Shown piece by piece: positions 1 through 5,740 of a stretch of 5,740 nt of DNA. Positions within the stretch are counted from its first letter, which is position 1. The number at the start of each line of letters is the position of its first letter. Origin of the DNA: CAZZIZ01 sp964654535 (lineage in GTDB: Bacteria; Bacteroidota; Bacteroidia; Chitinophagales; UBA2359); the NCBI GenBank assembly GCA_964654535.1, contig CAZZIZ010000207.1, forward strand, positions 1 to 5,740, written 5' to 3'. Made by a program: the position numbers and the translations under genes. The notes beneath the pieces were generated by a model, which saw only the letters and a program-made list of their open reading frames with translations, made no database searches and was not told the DNA's origin.

Positions 1-1906
1 TTCCTGAGGTTAGCTCGCAAAAACGGTTGTTGAACTCTTGTAGGTAGATGTTTGCTATTTCTGCGTTGTGAATTATTAAGGTGTTCTCATCGTTGGCATT
101 TTCTGCACTGGCCGACCAATTATGTGAACCTGTAATAACTATTGGATCTGAGTCGAGTTGATCCGCATCAATGATGGCATACTTATGGTGAAGTTGGAAC
201 TCTAGATTATGGTGCAGTAGGTTTACCCCTTCACCAACCAAAAATTCAAACTCAGAACCAGTATCACCAATACTTTCCATAATGCCACGTACTGTAGCAA
301 TATCATTAACATCACGCACTGCGTTTCCAATATCATTTTGCGTAAAACTAAGAAGCGCTATTTCAAGAGTATGATCAGCACTATTTATAGCCTCAACAAT
401 TGCATTAGTCGTTTTATCAGTTGGAGAGAAATATAATTCTACAGGACTTTCGCCTACTATAAAATTGTTAGGTGTATTTGCTCTCTTGTTTGGCCCGAAA
501 ACCAATTGATTTGGAAAAGTACTCGCTTCATCACTACCCCACATTTCATTAAACTCCCATGTGTAGGCCTTAGCCAATGCTTGGTCTTGAATGAGAACAA
601 TATTGTTGGGGTCGTCTCGAATGTTGTTTACCGTCCAATTTGTTGAACCAGTTAATATCCAAGAGTCGTCTACACTATCAAAGTCACGGACCATAAATTT
701 GTTGTGCATCAACGCGTCTTCGTTTGTTGGAAAGTCTGGAAAACTAGCCGCTTGATTTTGAAGTGCTTCATTGAAAGAGCCATCGTCGTACAGATAACGT
801 ACGACTACACCACGTTCATCGGCATCGTTCAGCGCATTAATAATTGTAGGTCGATTATTATTGAGCACTGCGACGTCGAGCGTAGATTGCGCCGCATTAA
901 TAAAGTCAATGATTACCGCTTCATATTCTACTGCTTCTAGAAAAATAGCTTCAGTGCCGGTTGAAAAACTAGTATCTACAGGCTTATTGAAGTAGACCTC
1001 CATCGCCCCGGACGATTCGGATTGGGTCGAAAAAACTCTAGTTATCGACTGCGCTACACCGTTGTCTCCATTCACAAAAGCTTGAACGAAGTAAAACTCT
1101 GCAGGAGCTAGGCCTTCTAGGCTAACCATATGCGTACTGCTAATTTCAGTTCCCATAATTTCTCCTAACTCGAATTCTTCTGTCAATCCATATCTAACTC
1201 CACCTAAGCCTTCTTCACTTCCTGTGAAACTTAAATCGAAGGAACTAGTTTGAATATTACTTTGCTCTAGGTTCGAAGAAATAAAGGGTGTGTCGGATAC
1301 AGCAAAGTCATTTAAAGTCCTTGGCAGCAATTGATAATTTCCTCCAAAAATTCCGACAATACCGACCAAGTCGACAGGAGCAAAAGGGATTTCCATTCCA
1401 GTCAATTGGTGTTCGGTTCTGGTAAAAATTACCGACTCTTCATTACTCGAGTCAATAAAAGGCCAAGTTCCAAAACCAAAAACATCACCACCGTCCAAAA
1501 AGGTAGCTCCAGTTATCGCTACCAACTGAGCCTCTAACTCTGGACCTATCTGACTTGCAGTGATCTGCACTGGATCTGGCAATGGGTTTCCGCTACTCAA
1601 CACTTCCCAATCGGTTAGTTCTGTTAACTGAATGAGCGTCATAAACTCTCCCATCGTTCCAGTTATTGTAACCATGTCGCCAGTATCCATATCATCCGCA
1701 GCATCGGGGAAGAAAAAAGGAAGTCCACCAGTCTCGTCTTGAATATATCGAATGGCGCCAAGTTCTGGACCATTGGTCACAATCCCTTGTATAGTAATAT
1801 CAGCAGTACCCTGTGGTAACAATCTTGCTTCCGCTATTGGAATCTGAGCATTGCCCCACTGGACAGATGACATTAGAATAATAAGTCCTAGTAATACTTT
1901 TTTCAT
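1..1906 (-). CDS. Secreted OB-fold / FN3-like / tandem phospholipase D-family phosphodiesterase (3' end outside window)
   Basis: Partial at its C terminus. From ATG at 1906, 635 codons are open to the left edge with no stop. The start is 9 nt after the receptor stop and begins a clear signal peptide (MKKVLLGLIILMSS, cleavage near GNA|Q at residue 21). Residues about 34-100 are an OB-fold-like module (ADITIQGIVTNG, IRYIQDETGG, TDWEVL), and about 123-201 look like a second (LEAQLVAITGATF to NYQLLPRTLNDF). Residues about 204-295 are fibronectin-III-like (VRYGLTEE, VSLEGLAPAEFYFVQAFV). Two PLD domains follow. The first has H401-N-K403 with D408 and G420-S-T-N423; the second has H573-H-K575 with D580 and G593-S-H-N596. 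Both HKD motifs are intact, so an active enzyme formed by pairing the two halves is expected, with a phosphohistidine intermediate on a phosphodiester. OB-folds and the secreted context favour a nuclease over a phospholipase, but specificity is not shown. A T9SS sorting domain may lie past the edge. Regulation is presumably shared with the operon. Confidence 0.93.
   Translation of the reverse strand, partial: MKKVLLGLIILMSSVQWGNAQIPIAEARLLPQGTADITIQGIVTNGPELGAIRYIQDETGGLPFFFPDAADDMDTGDMVTITGTMGEFMTLIQLTELTDWEVLSSGNPLPDPVQITASQIGPELEAQLVAITGATFLDGGDVFGFGTWPFIDSSNEESVIFTRTEHQLTGMEIPFAPVDLVGIVGIFGGNYQLLPRTLNDFAVSDTPFISSNLEQSNIQTSSFDLSFTGSEEGLGGVRYGLTEEFELGEIMGTEISSTHMVSLEGLAPAEFYFVQAFVNGDNGVAQSITRVFSTQSESSGAMEVYFNKPVDTSFSTGTEAIFLEAVEYEAVIIDFINAAQSTLDVAVLNNNRPTIINALNDADERGVVVRYLYDDGSFNEALQNQAASFPDFPTNEDALMHNKFMVRDFDSVDDSWILTGSTNWTVNNIRDDPNNIVLIQDQALAKAYTWEFNEMWGSDEASTFPNQLVFGPNKRANTPNNFIVGESPVELYFSPTDKTTNAIVEAINSADHTLEIALLSFTQNDIGNAVRDVNDIATVRGIMESIGDTGSEFEFLVGEGVNLLHHNLEFQLHHKYAIIDADQLDSDPIVITGSHNWSASAENANDENTLIIHNAEIANIYLQEFNNRFCELTSG
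1304..1807 (-). other. Tandem OB-fold-like modules of the PLD-family protein
   Basis: Two consecutive beta-rich modules of about 70-80 residues occupy residues 34-100 and 123-201 of the PLD-family protein. The first has the pattern of OB-folds attached to secreted nucleases: G-x-V-T near strand 1, a YIQDETGG strand-turn, a DxVTITGTMG strand and a TDWEVL end. The second is more divergent, with AITGATFLDGGDVF, then DLVGIVGIFGGNYQLLPR. OB-folds usually bind nucleic acid or oligosaccharide. The assignment of the first is fairly secure; the second rests on spacing and the repeated G-I-V-x-x-F/G-x-Y-x-L-x-P-R pattern only. Confidence 0.6.
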
Positions 1907-1915
1907 AGTCTAGTT

Positions 1916-4633
1916 TTAAAAGAAAATTTCGAAGGACGAAGTCCACCTTCTTCCTTGTCCAAAAAATACCGTTGCAGAATTAGCATCGCTATCGTTGGTA
2001 TTGAAATCATTAAATCTATCATTGTTCGAAGCGTCAGAAATATATTTCGCGTCTAAAACATTCAAGACATTGATTCTGACCTTGGATGTGTACCCAGCGA
2101 TTTTAAATCCATAACCAGTATGAAAGTTAAAAATCGAATATGCTGGCAACTGCCAAGGTATACGCTCTCCGTCTTCAAGAAACTCGCCAGACAAATCTGA
2201 GGGATTAAAATTTGCGTAATTTTTATCGAAGAAAGACCACTTCGGTTTAAAGTATAAGCCTTTAATTGGTTCATAGCGTATTGTAGCTCCGGCCTGAAAT
2301 TGAGCAGCGTCTCCTACCGGTACATCTTTGGCATTGAAATCGAAGGATGACCCGTCGGGTAAGGTAACCGTCGAGGCCGAATTCCATCTCCAGTCTCCTA
2401 CAGACAAAAGCGTTTCTAGCTTCAGGTTTTCCATAATCTGAAAAGCAGCATCAAGCTCAACACCAACGTGCAATGCGTCAATACCACTTACGTTCACTGG
2501 AATCCTATCGCTAGGATTGTTTGGGTTGGCTACGGACAAAGCGCGATCTAAGGGTTTGTTTTTCCACTCGGTTCTGTAAGCATTCAAGTTAAAGGAGACT
2601 TTGCTACTCTTATAAGACATCCCGGCTTCAATGGCCTGCACAATTTCATTGTCATAAGTATCAAATTCGGCAATGGGCAAAGTTGGCTCAAATCGATTAC
2701 CGTTGATGACATTTCCGAATCGTTGCGGGCGATTGAGATATCCAAGATTAACGAAAGCATTGATGCGCTCAGTAAACTTATAATTACCTCCAATTTTAGC
2801 CGTGTAACCAAAAAGGTCTACCCATCCTATTTCTTGCTTCTGTGCTTCTGGCGAATCAAGATTAAAAGTTTGGCCGTTGTGCGTCGCATCACTTTCATGG
2901 AAGACATATAAAGTAGTATCGGATAGAGCAATTTCTCTCGGCTTATAATGATCAACTAACTTATATCCATTATATGATGAAGAGAGGTTTAGGAAAAGAG
3001 AATAAGACGGCCTTTTTAATTCTAGCAAGCCAAAAACACCCGCCCAACGCACGAATCCAGTGTTATCATAATTGTACTTGTCACCTACCCCTAAGCGAGA
3101 CTCGCTTTGATCAATAAGCAAATTACCCTTGCTTCTAAAGTAAGTTCCGCCCAACAAGTCAAACACTTCACTAAAATGATCACCTCGATAGCTTCGTAAA
3201 TCTAAACCACCTGACAAAGTAAGGTTGTCATTCAAATCATATTTAACGGTAGAAAGCAAGCCATACCAAAAGTGATTATTTATGTTAGTACCGATAATAC
3301 TCAATGAACGCATATCGGGCTTTATTTGGTTAATTGTTTGATTCAGCGTCACTACTTCATCTAACCTTAAAAGTCCTTCTTCATCCACTCCTGTTGTACC
3401 TCCATCAATTCTGGTGCCACCCCCATTTCCAATTGATAAGTAAGCCACGTTACTCAGGAACAAGCGCGGGCTTGCGGCCCATGAATGACGCAGACTCAGT
3501 TGTGGTTTGTGGTAATAGTTTTGTCGCGTATTGTAGAGCTCGCCATTGAGCCTCCCAACGTGACCGTTGTAGCGTCTTCCTAAATCTGTTACCCCTTCAC
3601 GGGTTGCGATTTCTTCTGGTACATTAAGGTCTAACGCTATTTCAGAATCCCATTCCGAAACATGGGTCTGGAATGGTCGTTGGCCGTGCTCTTGAGGAGC
3701 ACCGAAACCAGTGAAACTAATTGTATGATTTCCGATCTCTTTATCTATCCTTCCATAATAAAAGAAGCCTTCGGTAAAAGTACCATTGACCCAACCATTT
3801 CCTCTTTTATACGATCCTGCAAATGAATACCCCCAACCATTATCAAGTCTCCCAGAGTTGAAGCCAATGGTTGAACGTGAAAAACCATTGTTACCAATTT
3901 CTTGTTTCGCTCTGAATACTCTTTTAGAATCAATGCCCTTTGTTAGAATGTTTATTGTTCCACCGACAGATGGAATTGCCAATTTTGAGGCGCCTAATCC
4001 ACGTTGAACTTGCATCGTCTGAGTGACCAGATCTAGTCCAAACCAATTCGACCAAAACACCCAACCGTTTTCCATATCGTTAACCGGAATACCATTTAGT
4101 AAAACGGCAACATTTCTTTGATTAAAACCGCGTATCGTAACTCTAGCATCTCCATCTCCACCACCTGACTGAGTCGCATAAGCACCAGGTGTGTCATTTA
4201 GGATTAAAGGAATCTCTTGACCAGCCAATTCTTCTTCAAGTTTTATGGTCGGAATATTCGAAAAGGCAACTGGGGTCTCACGTTCTCTAGCAATATCCGC
4301 AGTAACAACAATCTCTTTCAGAAATTGACTGGATTGCATTTGGACATCCAAACGCTGATTCGAATTCAATTCGAGTTCAGTCAAATACTTTTCATATCCG
4401 ACATAAGATACTTCTATAAGGTAAGCACCTGGTTTCAGCTCGATAGAAAAGTTACCATCGAAATCAGTAACCGCACCAGTATTATTAATAGCTACCGAAG
4501 CGCCTATTAAACCCTCTCCAGTAATGGCATCAGTTACAGTGCCGCTTAATTTAACTTGTGCAGAAAGAGCTGAAGAACATAAGAATAGTAGAAGAAGGAC
4601 TTTGTTCAATCTATCTAATTGAGAGTTTCTCAA
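1916..4633 (-). CDS. TonB-dependent outer-membrane receptor with CarboxypepD_reg-like N-terminal domain
   Basis: Complete gene, 905 residues from a TTG at 4633, or 897 from a second TTG at 4609. Residues about 10-25 are a signal peptide (LLLLFLCSSALSA|Q). Residues 27-100 are a carboxypeptidase-regulatory-like beta-sandwich (GTVTDAITGEGLIGASV, then TDFDGNFSIEL and VSYVGYE). Residues 106-112 (KEIVVTA) look like the TonB-box region. Residues about 116-232 are the plug, with VTIRGFNQRNVAVLLNGIPV, the aromatic NDMENGWVFWSNWFGL stretch, VQRGLGASKL and GGTINILTKG. The rest is a 22-strand-type beta-barrel ending in Phe (SFEIFF), the usual outer-membrane assembly signal. Length fits the family and no frameshift is seen. 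Such receptors import ligands across the outer membrane using TonB/ExbBD energy. The substrate is not shown by the sequence. There is no SusD-like partner in view; the neighbours are a T9SS LTD protein and a PLD-type hydrolase, so the inferred ligand is a product of that hydrolase, such as oligonucleotides or another phosphorylated compound. Confidence 0.95.
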   Translation of the reverse strand: MRNSQLDRLNKVLLLLFLCSSALSAQVKLSGTVTDAITGEGLIGASVAINNTGAVTDFDGNFSIELKPGAYLIEVSYVGYEKYLTELELNSNQRLDVQMQSSQFLKEIVVTADIARERETPVAFSNIPTIKLEEELAGQEIPLILNDTPGAYATQSGGGDGDARVTIRGFNQRNVAVLLNGIPVNDMENGWVFWSNWFGLDLVTQTMQVQRGLGASKLAIPSVGGTINILTKGIDSKRVFRAKQEIGNNGFSRSTIGFNSGRLDNGWGYSFAGSYKRGNGWVNGTFTEGFFYYGRIDKEIGNHTISFTGFGAPQEHGQRPFQTHVSEWDSEIALDLNVPEEIATREGVTDLGRRYNGHVGRLNGELYNTRQNYYHKPQLSLRHSWAASPRLFLSNVAYLSIGNGGGTRIDGGTTGVDEEGLLRLDEVVTLNQTINQIKPDMRSLSIIGTNINNHFWYGLLSTVKYDLNDNLTLSGGLDLRSYRGDHFSEVFDLLGGTYFRSKGNLLIDQSESRLGVGDKYNYDNTGFVRWAGVFGLLELKRPSYSLFLNLSSSYNGYKLVDHYKPREIALSDTTLYVFHESDATHNGQTFNLDSPEAQKQEIGWVDLFGYTAKIGGNYKFTERINAFVNLGYLNRPQRFGNVINGNRFEPTLPIAEFDTYDNEIVQAIEAGMSYKSSKVSFNLNAYRTEWKNKPLDRALSVANPNNPSDRIPVNVSGIDALHVGVELDAAFQIMENLKLETLLSVGDWRWNSASTVTLPDGSSFDFNAKDVPVGDAAQFQAGATIRYEPIKGLYFKPKWSFFDKNYANFNPSDLSGEFLEDGERIPWQLPAYSIFNFHTGYGFKIAGYTSKVRINVLNVLDAKYISDASNNDRFNDFNTNDSDANSATVFFGQGRRWTSSFEIFF

Positions 4634-4640
4634 CTCCGTG
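4605..4640 (-). promoter_or_regulatory. Overlapping stop/start junction with TTG initiation
   Basis: The LTD gene ends with TAG at 4613-4611. In the receptor frame there is no ATG between an upstream in-frame TAG and the signal peptide; the first in-frame Met codon is at residue 99, which would delete the signal peptide and regulatory domain. Two TTG codons remain. The one at 4633 gives a 23-bp overlap, and its upstream GGAG is only 1 nt away, too close for normal use. The one at 4609 follows the TAG by one base and gives the compact signal peptide MNKVLLLLFLCSSALSAQ, preceded by purine-rich AGATAGA. Either start implies translational coupling or reinitiation. I lean slightly to 4609, but the longer form is the annotated span. 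Confidence 0.65.
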
Positions 4641-5740
4641 CTGTCCGTTTTCGAAAACTAAATGCACGGAATAAATGCCCGGTAGCATTTTACCCAATTT
4701 CATTTTTAATTGGTTAGCGGATCCAGGAACTCTTATCGTTCTAACTTTTTGGCCATTCATGTTATAGATCAATATCTCTGAAATAAATTCTTCCGACACA
4801 ATTGTCAAGTCTCCATCGCTCAATGGATTTGGAAACATTGAGGAATTAAAATCAGCGTTATCAATACCGGCAATAAAGTTTGGATCGCATTCTGATTCGT
4901 GCCAGCCCAACATACTGAAAGTATCTTTTGGATAAACATCGAAGGTCTCGTAATTGAAAGCCTCTCCGTCAGTATCGAAATTCACTTCGAAATTGTCGCT
5001 ACCTACTGCCAAAACCTGTCCTTGTCTAAAACTTGGCTTTCTTACAATAGTCTTATTTACGGTGTACCACAAGTCACTTGGATCAGGCCATCCTTCAGTT
5101 CCAAAAGCTTCTTCCGGATCTTGACCAATAACCCCAACAACATCTATCAAGTTATTGTAGTCATCCATAAACAATCCTATTTCATCCATTGGCGCATAGG
5201 AATCAGGTGGATTTTCACCTTTAGCCAAAACTGTAGCATCGTTTCCGTTGAAATAAAAAGTTTTGTTTTCATCATATGAAGGACAGATAAAAATATCTGC
5301 TTTACCTTTCAGATCATATTCCTCGTTATAATCGTCACCAAATACAGGGAACACATCACTACCCACGGTTTCAAATTCAACAACAAGAATTGGATTACCG
5401 TCATCATCTAAGAACGGCTCGTTCGTCAATTCATCTACAGCTGGAACCAAAACAAGAAAGCCATCCCAAACTGGATGCTCAAAATTATTAAAGGTCGTAT
5501 TAGCTACGCGCTTATCAGAAACAATAACGTAGGTTTCATAAGGTGCAATCATCTCACCTGCAGGAAGTACGTGTCCAAACCAAGTAACTTGACCGTTTCG
5601 AAATCTTCCTACTTGATATTCACCAAGGTCAATAGCATTAGGTGTTGGATTATACAATTCAATTGCACGGTTGTTTCCAAAGCCATTGACATATTCTGAA
5701 ATAAACAAGTCATCACATTGAGCAAAAATGACAACTGAAA
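4611..5740 (-). CDS. Secreted lamin-tail-domain protein with T9SS sorting domain (5' end outside window)
   Basis: Partial at its N terminus. The frame is open to the window edge, and the first visible residues (SVVIFAQCDD, before LFISEYV) are the end of a signal peptide with an A|Q cleavage site, so the true start lies a few tens of bases beyond 5740. Numbering from the Leu codon at 5708, residues 1-62 are the first half of a lamin tail domain (FISEYVNGFGNNRAIELYNP, then a VIVSD strand). Residues about 155-232 are the second half (FNGNDATVLAK, LIDVVGVIGQDP, NKTIVRKPSFRQG). Between them is an acidic insert at about 92-140. Residues 262-270 read DTFSMLGWH, the tail that follows the LTD in ExeM/NucH-type extracellular nucleases. 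No nuclease domain follows. Residues about 286-365 form a T9SS type A sorting domain (MFPNP, IYNMNGQKV, LPGIYSV, final KLSIR), so the protein should be exported and anchored or released at the cell surface. It is the first visible gene of the operon. Inferred role: surface binding or scaffolding, possibly of nucleic acid; no catalytic site is seen. Confidence 0.9.
   Translation of the reverse strand, partial: SVVIFAQCDDLFISEYVNGFGNNRAIELYNPTPNAIDLGEYQVGRFRNGQVTWFGHVLPAGEMIAPYETYVIVSDKRVANTTFNNFEHPVWDGFLVLVPAVDELTNEPFLDDDGNPILVVEFETVGSDVFPVFGDDYNEEYDLKGKADIFICPSYDENKTFYFNGNDATVLAKGENPPDSYAPMDEIGLFMDDYNNLIDVVGVIGQDPEEAFGTEGWPDPSDLWYTVNKTIVRKPSFRQGQVLAVGSDNFEVNFDTDGEAFNYETFDVYPKDTFSMLGWHESECDPNFIAGIDNADFNSSMFPNPLSDGDLTIVSEEFISEILIYNMNGQKVRTIRVPGSANQLKMKLGKMLPGIYSVHLVFENGQHGVEKLSIR
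4614..4853 (-). other. T9SS type A C-terminal sorting domain of the LTD protein
   Basis: The last 80 or so residues of the LTD protein carry the usual signals in order: FPNP near the domain start, a short strand ending in a D-L-T-I motif, an IYNMNGQKV strand, the LPGIYSV turn-strand and a basic KLSIR end. This module directs proteins through the Bacteroidota type IX secretion pore and is normally removed at the surface. It is the strongest phylum marker in the window. Confidence 0.9.
4635..4670 (-). promoter_or_regulatory. Nested inverted repeat just upstream of the receptor start (possible mRNA hairpin)
   Basis: Two perfect 7-base arms, TCCGTGC (4670-4664) and GCACGGA (4641-4635), flank 22 bases. 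At the centre of those 22 bases is the perfect 12-base palindrome GTTTTCGAAAAC (4658-4647), with 5 unpaired bases on each side. In the transcript this could fold as an outer 7-bp stem, a symmetric 5x5 internal loop and an inner stem. It ends one base before the TTG at 4633 and would cover the GGAG there. It lies inside the LTD coding sequence, so chance is possible; function is inferred. Confidence 0.35.

Noticed and set aside
704..940. Short plus-strand open frame over the first HKD region
   Set aside because: The minus-strand frame there encodes intact PLD catalytic motifs, so the plus-strand frame is a shadow.
1907..1915. Promoter or terminator between the receptor and PLD genes
   Set aside because: The gap is only 9 nt and shows no hairpin or promoter motif; cotranscription is the simpler reading.
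4217..4510. 97-residue plus-strand open frame opposite the receptor N terminus
   Set aside because: It overlaps the conserved plug and regulatory domain of the receptor on the other strand and shows no family signature.
4899..5279. 126-residue plus-strand open frame opposite the LTD gene
   Set aside because: It lies fully antisense to a well-recognised coding region, has no recognisable domain, and its composition looks like a reverse-strand shadow.
5690..5740. Lipoprotein signal at the FAQC motif of the LTD protein
   Set aside because: A lipobox needs a small residue just before Cys. Here it is Gln, and A|Q fits ordinary signal peptidase I cleavage, as in the other two genes. The protein also has a T9SS sorting domain.

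Overview
The window looks like part of a Bacteroidota chromosome, probably a free-living or marine Flavobacteriia/Saprospiria-like lineage. Three things point there: a C-terminal type IX secretion (T9SS type A) sorting domain, a TonB-dependent receptor with a carboxypeptidase-regulatory N-terminal domain, and signal peptides that all end in A|Q. Starts lack strong Shine-Dalgarno sequences, and composition is moderately AT-rich, as is common in the phylum. The exact taxon cannot be read from the sequence.

All real coding sequence is on the minus strand and fills the window almost completely. In transcription order (right to left) there are three genes. (1) 5740-4611 is a secreted lamin-tail-domain (LTD) protein with a T9SS sorting domain; its first residues lie beyond the right edge. 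(2) 4633-1916 is a full-length outer-membrane TonB-dependent receptor that begins at a TTG codon overlapping or abutting the end of gene 1. (3) 1906 to beyond the left edge is a secreted protein with tandem OB-fold-like modules, a fibronectin-like module and two intact phospholipase D HKD motifs. I read gene 3 codon by codon: it stays open from its ATG at 1906 to base 1 with no stop or frameshift. The gene 1/2 junction is an overlap (23 bp) or a 1-nt gap, and the gene 2/3 gap is 9 nt, so the three are almost certainly one operon. No promoter or terminator is in view, because both ends of the operon lie outside the window.

Functionally, the LTD protein keeps both halves of the LTD module and the DTFxxLGxH tail seen in ExeM/NucH-type extracellular nucleases. 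The third gene combines OB-folds with a PLD-type phosphodiesterase/nuclease. A coherent inference is a cell-surface phosphodiester-scavenging system, most likely for extracellular DNA. In this model the LTD protein captures substrate, the PLD enzyme cuts it, and the TonB receptor imports the products. This is inference, and phospholipids or teichoic-acid-like polymers remain possible substrates. No RNA genes, mobile elements or CRISPR arrays were seen. No stretch above 300 bases is without a gene.
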